Notes: a model not told the origin generated them from the letters alone. 64,000 nucleotides of DNA from Pseudomonas sp. TH31 (GCF_016650815.1 NZ_JAEKEZ010000029.1:310001-374000), one strand, 5' to 3'. Positions 7,690 through 16,373 are shown, numbered from the stretch's first letter. Translations and numbers: made by a program.

Positions 7690-8582
7690 TCAAGCCGTTG
7701 CCCGAGCCTGACCCGGCGTCGCCGGATAGACCGCTTGCTGCTGCTCAAGCCACGCGTTCAAGTTCGCCCCGAGCATGCCTTTGCGCCACATCAGCCACGT
7801 GGTGGCGCTGGCAAACGGCTCGGCCAACGGGTGCACCGCCACGCTTTCGCGACCCGGCAGGCTGGCGAGCATCGACTCCGACATCAACGCCACGCCTGAG
7901 CCGGCGATCACACAGGCGAGCATTCCCGGATAAGACTCAATCTCCATCGCCCGCCCCATGGCCGCGTGATAATGGGCGAACCAGGCTTCCAGGCGCATCC
8001 GGTAGGAACATCCTTGCCGAAACGTGAACACTGAGCGCCCTTCAACATCCAGCGCACTGTGAATCCGCGGGTGATCAGCCTCGCTGATCAACACCAGCCG
8101 TTCGTTGCAAAACGGCACGCCATCGAGGCCCGACAGCTCCAGCGGGCCGTCCACCAGCGCTGCATCGAGACGCCCGGTGAGCAAACCTTCGAGCAATTCA
8201 CCGCTAGGGCCGGACTGCACTTGCAGGTTCACCGCCGGGTACGTGCGGTGATAGCGCGCCAACAGCCGGGAAGGTGGATAGCCGCCGTGCTGTACATCGT
8301 GCCGAGCACAAAGTCACCGGCCGGTTGCCCGCCCTGCACCGCCGCACTGGCTTCGTCGTGCAGGGCAAACAGCTTGGCGGTGTAATCCAGCAGGACTTTT
8401 CCCGCAGGAGACAACTGCAAACGCTGACGCTCGCGCAGGAAGAGTTCGACACCGAGTTGCTCTTCCAGTTGTTTAAGCCGGGTCGACAGGTTCGACGGCA
8501 CCCGGTGCAGGCGTTCAGCGGCGCGGGTGATCGAGCCCTCCTGCGCCACAGCCTGGAAAATCCGCAATTGGCTGAACTCCAC
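7690..8582 (-). pseudogene. LysR-family regulator, interrupted by a one-base frameshift
   Basis: Two overlapping frames give a complete LysR protein of about 297 residues. The N-terminal part (from GTG 8582, GGAGAAAGTC upstream) is MEFSQLRIFQAVAQEGS and onward through FVLGTMYSTAAIHLP; the C-terminal part continues LLARYHRTYPAVNLQVQSG. Adding one G to the GGG at 8268-8270 joins them without losing a residue. It is divergent from the MFS gene at 8686, its likely target. Given eleven similar breaks in the window, sequencing error is more likely than real decay. Corresponds in position to P. aeruginosa PA1413. Confidence 0.8.
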
Positions 8583-8685
8583 GACTTTCTCCAATGCAGA
8601 ACAAGTTACTCACTATTATTCATTTTTAAAGAAAGTCAATCAGTCCTAGCCTGACGGTCATTGATCCTCGAATGGAATTCAGACC

Positions 8686-9867
8686 ATGTCCCCTCTGATT
8701 CGCTTACTCGCCAGCTTTATCGCCCTGATGATGGCCATGGGCATCGGGCGTTTCGCCCTGACGCCGCAACTTCCCCACCTGCTCAGCGAAGGACAGATCG
8801 ACCTGACCGCCGCCGGTCTGATTGCAGCAGCCAACTACCTAGGCTACCTCGTCGGGGCGGTGGACGCGATGTTCTCGCGCCGCCCCGAGCAAGTCCGCCG
8901 GCGCCTGCTCGGTGGCTTGTGGCTCTGCGTACTGCTGACCCTGGCGTCGTTCTGGGCCAACGGCTTCTGGTCGCATCTGCTGCTGCGCTTCGGCACCGGC
9001 GTCGCCAGCGCCTGGGTGTTGGTGATGATCACCGCGTTGAGTCAGCCGCTGGCAGCGGCGGCCGGTCGCCCACGGCTTGGCGCACTGGTGTTTGCCGGAC
9101 CGGGGTTGGGGATTTTTCTGACGGGGTTATTGGCCTTGGGCTCGAACCTGCTCGGGCAAACCTCCGCGACCTTATGGCTGGTGTATGCCGGCGTTGCGCT
9201 GGTGATGCTGTTGGTGATTCTGCCGTTCCTGCCGCAGCCGGCCGCCACAGTGACCGCCGCACCGGCCGCGACCTCATCGGGCAATCAAGGCATCGGCCGT
9301 TTAGGGGTGATCTACGCCTTGTACGGTTTGGGCTACATCATCCCGGCCACGTTTCTCTCGCAAATGGCCAGCGCGCAGTTCCACGGTCAGTGGATGGCCG
9401 ATCTGTTCTGGCCGTGCTTCGGCCTCGCGGCGGCGACCGGGGTGTTGCTGGTGAGTTTGCGCAGGCACAACCCGAACGCCACACGGCACTGGTTGATGGC
9501 GACGTTGTGGCTGCAAGCCATCGGGGTTTTCGCCTGCTTGCTGGGCAGCGGCCCGGGCCTGGCGTTGGGCGTGGTCCTGTGCGGCACGCCGTTCCTGGCC
9601 TGCATGCAACTGGTGATGCAACGTTCCCGGGAACTGGCGCCCCACGCCACCCAGCGCAACGCCGGGTGGCTGACCGCGTGCTTCGCCGCGGGTCAGCTTA
9701 GCGGGCCATTGCTGGCGGCATTGAGCAGCCATTTCAGTGGCGGTTTGCAGCCCGCACTGGTGATCGCCGGCAGCGGTTTGCTGATCGCCGGCGGTCTGTT
9801 GCTGAGCCCGCTCAGTGCTGGCCGAGGGCTTTGCGCAAACGACGGCGCACCCACTGCTCAGCGCTGA
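8686..9867 (+). CDS. YbfB/YjiJ-family MFS transporter
   Basis: 393 residues, about twelve membrane segments. The start, LASFIALMMAMGIGRFALTP, with the conserved GIGRF in the first helix, marks the YbfB/YjiJ branch of MFS exporters. The ATG at 8686 follows a weak ribosome site. It is divergent from the frameshifted LysR gene. Its last 56 bases overlap the 3' end of the convergent EamA gene, so the final residues (GRGLCANDGAPTAQR) are encoded antisense to that gene. Substrate unknown. Confidence 0.8.
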   Translation: MSPLIRLLASFIALMMAMGIGRFALTPQLPHLLSEGQIDLTAAGLIAAANYLGYLVGAVDAMFSRRPEQVRRRLLGGLWLCVLLTLASFWANGFWSHLLLRFGTGVASAWVLVMITALSQPLAAAAGRPRLGALVFAGPGLGIFLTGLLALGSNLLGQTSATLWLVYAGVALVMLLVILPFLPQPAATVTAAPAATSSGNQGIGRLGVIYALYGLGYIIPATFLSQMASAQFHGQWMADLFWPCFGLAAATGVLLVSLRRHNPNATRHWLMATLWLQAIGVFACLLGSGPGLALGVVLCGTPFLACMQLVMQRSRELAPHATQRNAGWLTACFAAGQLSGPLLAALSSHFSGGLQPALVIAGSGLLIAGGLLLSPLSAGRGLCANDGAPTAQR

Positions 9868-10744
9868 CAAACGTGATGCCGAGCAGCACCAGCACCGCGC
9901 CGGCCACGAAGTTGAGGCTCAGGTCTTCACCCAGCAACATTACGCCGAAGGTGACGCCGAACAGCGGCGTCATGAACGAGAACACCGCAAGGTTGGCCGC
10001 CAGATAACGGCGTAACAGCCAGAACCAGGTCAGGTAACTGAAGAACGACACCACCAGGCCCTGGAACAGCACACTGGCCACCGCCACGCTGGTCAGGCTG
10101 ACGTGGGTCACCTGGCCGCTAAGGATGGCGATCAGCAACAGGCCGACAAAACCGACGATCAGTTGATAGAACAGGGTCAGGGTCACCGGCGCTTCCGACA
10201 GGCGCGAAGCACGCACCACCACCGTGGTTGCGCCCCAACTGGCACCGGCCAGCACGCCCAAGGCATCGCCCAGCAACATGCGGTGGTCGAGGTTGTCCCA
10301 GGACACACCGCCGGCAAATGCGATGGCGATCCCGACGAATGCGAGGAAAATCCCCAACCATTGCACCGGCCTTAAACGTTCACTCGGCAACAGCCAGTGA
10401 ACGCCCAACGCGGTGAAGATCGGCGCGGTGTAGAGAAACACCGACATGTGCGCGGCCGTGGTCAGTTGCAGGCCTTCGGAGATGAAGAAGAACTCCAGGC
10501 CAAACAGCGCGCCGGCCAGGAGTCCGCCGCGCCACGTGTGGCCAACCTGATCCCAACCGCCCTTCCAGCAGATGAGAAGTCCTACGAGCAGTGCAGAAAT
10601 ACCCGAGCGCCCGGCAGCCTGCATGACCGGCGCGATGTCCGGCGCCGCCCACTTGATCATCACTTGTTGCACGCCCCAGATCAGGCACAGCCCGATCATC
10701 ACTTGCAGGGCAAACTTATCGGCGCTACGCCGGGTGGCGCTCAC
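9812..10744 (-). CDS. EamA-family (DMT superfamily) permease
   Basis: 310 residues with ten membrane segments in two EamA repeats. Motifs include LIWGVQQVMIKWAAPDIAPV early and LAGASWGATTVVVRA in the second half. The GTG at 10744 is chosen because GAGGTG lies about eight bases before it; longer frames upstream translate REP sequence. It is convergent with the MFS gene at 8686 (56-base overlap). Such permeases export or import metabolites, often amino acids; substrate unknown here. Confidence 0.75.
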   Translation of the reverse strand: MSATRRSADKFALQVMIGLCLIWGVQQVMIKWAAPDIAPVMQAAGRSGISALLVGLLICWKGGWDQVGHTWRGGLLAGALFGLEFFFISEGLQLTTAAHMSVFLYTAPIFTALGVHWLLPSERLRPVQWLGIFLAFVGIAIAFAGGVSWDNLDHRMLLGDALGVLAGASWGATTVVVRASRLSEAPVTLTLFYQLIVGFVGLLLIAILSGQVTHVSLTSVAVASVLFQGLVVSFFSYLTWFWLLRRYLAANLAVFSFMTPLFGVTFGVMLLGEDLSLNFVAGAVLVLLGITFVSAEQWVRRRLRKALGQH

Positions 10745-10795
10745 CGGAACACCTCGACAACACAATCCATGGCAGTGACTCGACAGTAAAGCAAA

Positions 10796-10818
10796 GCCCC
10801 CGACTCCAAGTCGGGGGC
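10796..10818 (-). terminator. Strong GC hairpin upstream of the EamA gene
   Basis: 10-bp perfect stem GCCCCCGACT/AGTCGGGGGC with a 3-base loop. On the minus strand it is followed by TTTGCTTTAC, so it could stop transcription arriving from the DUF2177 side or act as a leader attenuator 50 bases before the EamA start. Confidence 0.5.
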
Positions 10819-10937
10819 GAAAAATCATGCTGTCGATTATCAACCAGATGGCCAGAAAATGCCGCCTGCCAGAGACCTTTAAATTCCCCGTTGCGTCATC
10901 AGCGCTACCGGTTGCCATGGGTGACTGCTGCGCAGTC

Positions 10938-11031
10938 AATCGCGAGCAAGCTCGCTCACACAGAGGGAGTTGTGCGGGATGAAAAGTACTTCGGCCAAAC
11001 ACAAATCCACTGTGGGATCTTGCTCGCGATG
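10938..11031. repeat. Degenerate REP pair, family B
   Basis: TCGCGAGCAAGCTCGCTCAC on the left and TGTGGGATCTTGCTCGCGA on the right, with GTGGG ends inside the pair and several mismatches. It fills much of the 309-base gap between the EamA and DUF2177 genes; besides this and the hairpin at 10796 nothing else was seen in that gap. Confidence 0.65.
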
Positions 11032-11053
11032 ACATTCGTCCAGCCAGCGAAAA

Positions 11054-11458
11054 CTATCGCGTGGTCCCAGCCATCTTGTTCGCTGCAAAGTAACCAGCAG
11101 AGCAGGCCACACACGTCGCAAAAGTGCCCCACGCCATATCCATCAACACCAACTGCGCCGACCATCCTGTGAGCGTCGCCCAGTTACTCAGGTCATAAGT
11201 GCCGTAAGCCACCACCCCCAACAACGCGCCCAGTCGTGCCGTCCGCTGCCAGCTCAGCGCCGGCAAGACCACGAACACCACACAACCGAAGACATAAAGG
11301 AGATAGAACACCGCTGCCGGGGCCAGCAGCGGTTGGTCGAGCATCAGGGGGCCGAGCAGCGCCCGATAGGTCGGCGCCATCAACACGCCAAGCCAGAGGC
11401 CGTCGAGCACAAGAAACGCCAGCAAGGTAGCGGCGTAGGCGAACAACGCTTTTTTCAT
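11054..11458 (-). CDS. DUF2177 family inner-membrane protein
   Basis: 134 residues with four predicted membrane helices (about 4-24, 46-66, 72-90, 104-125). Motifs FLVLDGLWLGVL near the N terminus and AYGTYDLSNWATL in the middle are typical of DUF2177. The ATG at 11458 is used; a longer frame begins inside the neighbouring REPIN and is discarded. Function of the family is unknown. Confidence 0.8.
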   Translation of the reverse strand: MKKALFAYAATLLAFLVLDGLWLGVLMAPTYRALLGPLMLDQPLLAPAAVFYLLYVFGCVVFVVLPALSWQRTARLGALLGVVAYGTYDLSNWATLTGWSAQLVLMDMAWGTFATCVACSAGYFAANKMAGTTR

Positions 11459-11481
11459 AGCACCTGATTCAGGTGAACGCC

Positions 11482-11563
11482 CTGTAGGAGCTGCCGCAGG
11501 CTGCGATCTTTTGACTTTCATAAGATCAAGATCAAAAGATCGCAGCCTGCGGCAGCTCCTACA
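11482..11563. repeat. REPIN, family A (GTAGGAG arms outside)
   Basis: Arms CTGTAGGAGCTGCCGCAGGC and reverse complement, with the CCGCAGG variant loop, between the DUF2177 gene and the S1 protein gene. Confidence 0.9.
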
Positions 11564-11579
11564 AGAGGCCGATACGAGG

Positions 11580-12415
11580 TCAGCTTAGTTCAATGCGATC
11601 CGCATGAATGACGATCTGGCCGTTCTTGTACAACGCGCCGATAGCCTTCTTGAAGTTGCCTTTGCTGACGCCGAACATACTGCTGATCAGGGTCGGATCG
11701 CTCTTGTCGCTGATCGGCAACGTGCCGTTGTTGTCGCGCAGCTTGGCGAGGATCTTCGAGTTCAGGCTGGTGGCGGCTTCTTCGCCGACCGGTTGCAGGC
11801 TCAGGCTGATCTTGCCGTCGCTGCGGACTTCTTTGATAAAGCCCTTCTCTTCTTTGCCGGCGCGCATGAACTTGAAGATTTCGTTCTTGTGAATCAGGCC
11901 CCAATGCTTGTTGTTGATGATGGCCTTGAAGCCCATGTCCGTGGCTTCGGCAACCAGCAAATCAACTTCCTGGCCCGGGTGTAGCTGGCCGGGGTCTTGT
12001 CCAGGTAACGGTCCAGACGCGCGGTCGCGGTGATGCGGCGGGTGTGCTTGTCGAGGTAGACGTGTACCACCACATACTCGCCAGCGGTCATCTGGCGTTT
12101 TTCTTCGGAGTACGGCAGCAACAGGTCCTTCGGCAGACCCCAATCCAGGAACACGCCAATGCTGTTGACTTCAACGACTTTCAAACTGGCGAATTCACCG
12201 ACCTGAACTTTCGGCGTTTCGGTAGTTGCGATGAGTTTGTCATCGCTGTCCAGATAAACAAAAACGTTGAGCCAGTCTTCATCTTCGCTGGGAATATCTT
12301 TGGGGATATAACGATTAGGCAGAAGGATTTCACCGTCCGCGCCACCGTCCAGATATAAACCGAAGTTAGTGTGTTTAACCACTTGCAAACTGTTGTAGCG
12401 CCCGACTAAAGCCAT
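11580..12415 (-). pseudogene. CvfB-type S1 RNA-binding protein, frameshifted
   Basis: Joined over one frameshift this is a CvfB/YitL protein of about 278 residues, the normal length. The N-terminal S1-like domains (MALVGRYNSLQVVKHTNFGL, then VNSIGVFLDWGLPKDLLLPY) are in one frame; the third S1 domain and C-terminal winged helix (GQEVDLLVAEATDMGFKAII, then FGVSKGNFKKAIGALYKNGQ) are in another. The break is near 11980, where one extra base would restore SY-x-PGQEVD. The ATG at 12415 has GAGGG eight bases upstream. CvfB proteins bind RNA and affect virulence gene expression in Gram-positives; the role in Pseudomonas is unknown. Probably intact in the organism. Confidence 0.8.
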
Positions 12416-12430
12416 TTCCAATACCCTCAT

Positions 12431-12767
12431 TGCGTGGGCGGCATTCTACCCGGTTTTACGGGCTGCGTTCGCCGGCCAGCCCGGTGGCGCGAGAAAATCC
12501 TCCGAAGGCCTTAATTTTCCTCGGTTTTGGCGTCAGGCTCGCGGCCGCTCGTCAGACTGACCTGGCGCCCATGGCCATCATCCGTCGAGCCGAACGCGCT
12601 ATTTTCCGAGCCCTCTTCTTATTTAAAACAGCATCTTAGACGGGTATTTCGAACAATAACTTGTGACTAATCGATTGCTGGCCCCGGTTATTTCAGGGGG
12701 ATATTTACCAAGCAATTGTCAAGTATTTCCTGTACGATGTCTGGCCAAGTTAATTTTCTACAGGTTA
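12431..12767. other. 337-base gene-free region
   Basis: Between the S1 protein and a small protein. No convincing reading frame, REP or terminator was seen. It must hold the promoters of both flanking genes, which are divergent. Confidence 0.5.
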
Positions 12768-12956
12768 ATGGCCGCCATGCGTGTAAAAGCATCCAACAGC
12801 AAAGCAAAGCCAGCTCCAGCCGTTGAAACCAGCGAATCGATCAACAACCAGATTGCTGCGTTCCTCAAGTCCGGCGGTGAAATCCAGCAAATTGCCAAAG
12901 GCGTCAGCGGCCAGACATTCGGCCCGTCCAAGCAAATCACGCTCGGCAAAAAGTAA
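12768..12956 (+). CDS. Conserved small basic protein, 62 residues (FLKSGGEIQQI motif)
   Basis: Reads MAAMRVKASNSK, an Ala/Pro/Lys-rich linker, then INNQIAAFLKSGGEIQQIAK and a Gly/Lys-rich end (SKQITLGKK). The motif resembles the C-terminal FLSRGGKVQEI of the Pseudomonas RNA-polymerase-binding protein SutA, but the acidic N-terminal tail of SutA is missing. Two in-frame ATGs (12768, 12777) are possible; neither has a strong ribosome site. The protein looks like a short disordered nucleic-acid or polymerase partner; function is not known. Confidence 0.6.
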   Translation: MAAMRVKASNSKAKPAPAVETSESINNQIAAFLKSGGEIQQIAKGVSGQTFGPSKQITLGKK

Positions 12957-13165
12957 CACGGTGCTTTAACTGGTCCATAAGCGCTTTGAGCTTCGAAGCG
13001 CTTGGACTGGAACCCTCCCGCAACACCCCGAAAAACCCATCAATATTCCAAAATATCGACGAACGGCCCTCGATGCCGAGCATTCGCCGGTATGCTTGCA
13101 CACGTCTAGATTAAGCGTTTCAGCAGACTTTGATGACTGCTCCCTCGCTGATCATGGAGTGACGC

Positions 13166-13885
13166 ATGTTCAAACCCTCCTGTTTATTGCTCTGCAGCCT
13201 TCTGCTGTCGTGCTCGGTCGCCAATGCGCAAATCTTCCAGCGCGAACTGGGCGACTTCGACCTCAAACTCGGCACCACTTCCAGCCGCAGCATGGCTCAG
13301 GGGCTGGTCAAACCCGCCAGTTACGGCTCATTCCATGGCGGCCTCGACTTGAGCCATGACAGCGGTTTCTATGTCGGCCAATGGTCACCCAGCGCAGGGT
13401 TGAGCCCGGGCAGCAACCTTGAAGTCGATTCCTATATGGGCTTTAAACAGCCTTTCGATCACACCCTTGGCTACGAAGTCGGCATGATCCATTACAGCTA
13501 TCCAAAACTGGACACGCTCGACAGCCAGGAGCTGTTCGGTGGCTTGACCTTCCTGGGCAGCCGTTTCGGCGCAGCCTTCAGCGACGACCCGGACAAACAG
13601 AACAGCACCGTGTTTGCCGACCTGGGTGGCAATCAGCCGTTCGGGATCGGGATCAGCCTGAAATACACCACCCACCAGCTCAACTCACCGGTCTCCGTCG
13701 ACGGTGGTTCGGTCAGCAATTTCAACGATTGGTCGTTGCAACTGTCCCGCGCATTCATGGGGATCGACCTGAACCTGATCTATAGCGACTCCAACCTCAG
13801 CGGTAGCGAATGCTCCGCCTATTCCGGGCACAACACTCAATGCGACGGGCTGGTTACCCTCAAGGCCGAACGCGCCTTCTATTGA
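13166..13885 (+). CDS. TorF-family putative outer-membrane porin
   Basis: 239 residues. A signal peptide with hydrophobic core LLLCSLLLSCS ends near Ala-Asn-Ala-Gln (residues 19-22). The mature part alternates short strands (YGSFHGGLDLSHDSGFYVGQ, YEVGMIHYSYP, LSLK-type stretches) and ends in an aromatic residue (RAFY), as outer-membrane beta-barrels do. The repeated 'G-x-D-x-S' and 'Y-x-G' strands fit the TorF/gcw_chp family. The ATG at 13166 follows GGAGTGACGC. Alone in its transcription unit. Confidence 0.7.
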   Translation: MFKPSCLLLCSLLLSCSVANAQIFQRELGDFDLKLGTTSSRSMAQGLVKPASYGSFHGGLDLSHDSGFYVGQWSPSAGLSPGSNLEVDSYMGFKQPFDHTLGYEVGMIHYSYPKLDTLDSQELFGGLTFLGSRFGAAFSDDPDKQNSTVFADLGGNQPFGIGISLKYTTHQLNSPVSVDGGSVSNFNDWSLQLSRAFMGIDLNLIYSDSNLSGSECSAYSGHNTQCDGLVTLKAERAFY

Positions 13886-13965
13886 TCGGCTTGAACTGCC
13901 GGGCTTATCTTGCGTTCACATAGAGAACGGCTTCAAAGAAGCCAGGCCTTCGCAAGGACTCGCCC

Positions 13966-14835
13966 ATGTCGCGCTGGTTTAAACGCATCGCCGTCCTCAT
14001 CACCATCACCCTCGCCCTTGGCGCGTGCAGCCGCGTGGGGCTGGCTTACCGCAATCTCGACGTGATCATTCCGTGGACGCTCAGCGACTACCTGGACATG
14101 AACGGCGAGCAAAAAGGCTGGTTCAACGAGCGCCTCAGGGAACACCTGAGTTGGCACTGCACCACGCAACTGCCGGGCTACCTGGATTGGCTGGACCGTT
14201 TGCAGGCCATGGTCGAGACCAATCAAGTCACCGACGAAGCGCTACAGGCCCGCACCCAGGAAGCCAAACAAGCCATCGCCCAGACCGCCCGGGAAATAAC
14301 CCCATCCGCCATCGAGTTGCTGCAGGGGCTGGATGACCAGCAGGTGGCGCAGATGAACGATGCCTTCGCCAAGGACCAGCGCAAACGCCAGGAGGAATAC
14401 CTCAAGCCGTCGCTCGACCAGCAAATCAAGGAACGTGGCGTGCGCATGGACAAACGCCTGAACGACTGGCTCGGCCCGCTCAGCCCCACTCAGCAGCAAC
14501 GGGTTGTGGCCTGGTCGAACGCCTTGGGTGACCAGAATCAGCAATGGATCGCCAACCGCGCCCATTGGCAAAAGCAGTTCAGTGCAGCCGTTGCGCAGCG
14601 CCACAGTCCCGAATTCCCACAGCGGATCGAGACACTTCTGGTCAATCGTGAGAGTTTGTGGACAGCGGATTACCGCCAGGCTTACGCCAACACCGAGGCT
14701 CAGGCGCGGGGGTTGCTGGTGGATTTGATGACTGAAAGCACACCGGCCCAGCGTCAGCGGTTGCTGAAAAAGATTGATGGAGTGAGGAAGGACTTCACTG
14801 ATTTGAAATGCTTGAAGGCGATGCAGCAGGGGTAA
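13966..14835 (+). CDS. DUF6279 family lipoprotein
   Basis: 289 residues. Lipobox LALGAC with the lipidated Cys at residue 21, so it is an envelope lipoprotein. The mature part is helical and rich in Gln, Glu and Arg, starting SRVGLAYRNLDVIIPWTLSD and including LNDWLGPLSPTQQQRVV; it lacks transmembrane segments. This matches DUF6279 lipoproteins of Pseudomonas and relatives. The function is unknown. Confidence 0.75.
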   Translation: MSRWFKRIAVLITITLALGACSRVGLAYRNLDVIIPWTLSDYLDMNGEQKGWFNERLREHLSWHCTTQLPGYLDWLDRLQAMVETNQVTDEALQARTQEAKQAIAQTAREITPSAIELLQGLDDQQVAQMNDAFAKDQRKRQEEYLKPSLDQQIKERGVRMDKRLNDWLGPLSPTQQQRVVAWSNALGDQNQQWIANRAHWQKQFSAAVAQRHSPEFPQRIETLLVNRESLWTADYRQAYANTEAQARGLLVDLMTESTPAQRQRLLKKIDGVRKDFTDLKCLKAMQQG

Positions 14836-14840
14836 AAACA

Positions 14841-14932
14841 AGATCAAAAGATCGCAGCCTTCGGCAGCGCCTACAGTGTTTTTATGTACACCTGTAGGCG
14901 CTGCCGAAGGCTGCGATCTTTTGCTGTTTGCA
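14841..14932. repeat. REP pair, family A (GTAGGCG arms inside)
   Basis: GATCGCAGCCTTCGGCAGCG ... then GTAGGCGCTGCCGAAGG. The order of arms is opposite to that at 1323: the GTAGG heads face each other. Lies between convergent genes. Confidence 0.85.
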
Positions 14933-14937
14933 GGAAA

Positions 14938-15327
14938 TCAGGCAATCTGCGCCTTCGACGCCACCTCATCAAACGTCACCTCATCCAGCGCATCCTGCTG
15001 CTCATCCAACACCTGCCGCGGATGGTCATTACCCGGAATGCTGCTGTCGATCAGGCTCAACAAACTCGAGCCCCGCGGCGTCAAAATGTAGTTCGAACCG
15101 GTGCCGCCCTGCTCTTCCGGCCGAGGTTCGATATAACCGCGTTCCAGCAGTAACTTTTCGTACTCGCCGGCCACCGCTTTCAGGTGGTCCAGGTTTTCAG
15201 TCTGCTCGCCTTCCGATGCTTTTTCCGCCGCGTACTGCTCGGCGTAGGGCCGGGGGGTGAAGCTACCTGCACCGTTCTGCACTTCGTGCAGCAAGCGTTC
15301 AATCAAATCCCAGTTATAAGTGGTCAT
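14938..15327 (-). CDS. Conserved hypothetical protein, possibly winged-helix (DUF2513-like)
   Basis: 129 residues, acidic, cytoplasmic. MTTYNWDLIERLLHEVQN at the start and LKAVAGEYEKLLLERGYIEP followed by YILTPRGSSLLSLI look like the helix and recognition-wing pattern of YjcQ/DUF2513 proteins ('... LT-x-x-G'). The ATG at 15327 has GGAGG eight bases upstream. It is divergent from the S24 repressor and faces the three operator-like palindromes at 15484-15590, so it may be a target of that repressor. Family assignment is tentative. Confidence 0.6.
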   Translation of the reverse strand: MTTYNWDLIERLLHEVQNGAGSFTPRPYAEQYAAEKASEGEQTENLDHLKAVAGEYEKLLLERGYIEPRPEEQGGTGSNYILTPRGSSLLSLIDSSIPGNDHPRQVLDEQQDALDEVTFDEVASKAQIA

Positions 15328-15483
15328 CCGATCAACCTCCATTGCCCGTGAAAAAGATGGCTTTCATAGCGTGTGACCGACGCCGATGGCAGCCGTTCAT
15401 CTGACGTTCCCAGTGGGAGTAGGCAGAGCAGATCATGGCCTGGGGATGATGCTTATTTTTGGACGGCACCTTGAAACAACTCC

Positions 15484-15496
15484 AAACAAAATGTTT
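15484..15496. promoter_or_regulatory. Operator-like palindrome O1 of the S24 repressor
   Basis: AAACAAAATGTTT, a dyad of the form AAAC-N5-GTTT. An identical copy starts 20 bases downstream. Confidence 0.5.
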
Positions 15497-15503
15497 ATAA
15501 ATT

Positions 15504-15516
15504 AAACAAAATGTTT
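15504..15516. promoter_or_regulatory. Operator-like palindrome O2 of the S24 repressor
   Basis: AAACAAAATGTTT, identical to O1, centre-to-centre distance 20 bases, about two helical turns. Confidence 0.5.
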
Positions 15517-15577
15517 AATCGCGTTTATTTAAGCCATAAATAATCTCACGCTCGTACTCGGTTCGACCATTTTATTT

Positions 15578-15590
15578 AAACATAGCGTTT
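15578..15590. promoter_or_regulatory. Operator-like palindrome O3 of the S24 repressor
   Basis: AAACATAGCGTTT, same AAAC-N5-GTTT dyad as O1 and O2 with a different centre, 36 bases before the repressor start codon, where it could serve autoregulation. Confidence 0.5.
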
Positions 15591-15626
15591 ACTTAAAATA
15601 TTCCACACCCCAGTAAACTTGGGGCC

Positions 15627-16373
15627 ATGAATAAAAAAGCATGCGGTGCACGATTTAAAGCGCTTCTCGATACAGCCGAAGTAACGACGACAGAATTTGC
15701 CGCCGTCTTTGGCAAGGCAGCGCCATACGTCCATAACTGGTACAGCCGCGGCGTACCCGCCTATCGCATGGAAGAAGTTGCCAGGCTTCTGTCTGTCAAC
15801 AGCGAATGGCTAAAAACCGGTGAAGGCCCGAAAGCGTCCAGGCACCTGCAGCGACTCGATGAGTCCGGCAACGTGCTCAATGCCAGGGACATCAACGGCG
15901 TCTACAAGGTTAATGAACCCACCGACGTCGAATTACCTTTCTACCAGGAAACCCCCACTGTAGCGGGCGCCAGTACAACCAAAGTCGTTGTGGACAGCTG
16001 CCATTCCCTGCGCCTGCCCCGCAGTTACCTGGACTCCCTGGAAATCAAATACACGGACGCCATCTGCGCGCACATGATCGGCAACAGCATGGCCGAGCGC
16101 ATCGAAGACGGTTCTATCCTGGCCATTGACCGCGGGTTTACGCAGATTGTCGATGGGGCGATTTATGCCATCGAGCATGACGGCATGGTACGGATCAAAT
16201 ACCTGCACCGGGTGCCGGGCAATGCATTGCGCTTGCGCAGCCACAACAGGGCCGAATACCCGGACGAGATTTTCCGCGCCGAGCAAATCGATGCACAGCG
16301 CATTCACGTATTGGGATGGGTGTTTTGGTGGTCAACGCTGACCAAGCTGCGCCCGCAAGTGCCGTTTTTGTGA
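15627..16373 (+). CDS. S24/LexA-type autocleavable HTH repressor
   Basis: 248 residues. N-terminal helix-turn-helix (about 8-60: FKALLDTAEVTTTEFAAVFG, then RMEEVARLLSVNSEWL) and C-terminal S24 peptidase domain. The LexA-like features are complete: Ala-Gly cleavage bond in TVAGAS (113-114), catalytic Ser154 in IGNSMAE, and Lys191 in VRIKYLH. Such CI/PrtR-like repressors are cleaved when RecA is activated by DNA damage. Three AAAC-N5-GTTT palindromes lie upstream. No phage or pyocin genes are visible within the window, so its regulon is not evident; the divergent gene at 14938 is the nearest candidate. Confidence 0.85.
   Translation: MNKKACGARFKALLDTAEVTTTEFAAVFGKAAPYVHNWYSRGVPAYRMEEVARLLSVNSEWLKTGEGPKASRHLQRLDESGNVLNARDINGVYKVNEPTDVELPFYQETPTVAGASTTKVVVDSCHSLRLPRSYLDSLEIKYTDAICAHMIGNSMAERIEDGSILAIDRGFTQIVDGAIYAIEHDGMVRIKYLHRVPGNALRLRSHNRAEYPDEIFRAEQIDAQRIHVLGWVFWWSTLTKLRPQVPFL

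Noticed and set aside
8229..8594. Programmed frameshifting as explanation of the split genes
   Set aside because: No slippery heptamers of the usual kind; the breaks lie in many unrelated genes and are each fixed by adding a base to a homopolymer.
11459..11521. N-terminal extension of the DUF2177 protein into the REPIN
   Set aside because: The added residues are translated REP sequence; the ATG at 11458 gives a normal first membrane helix.
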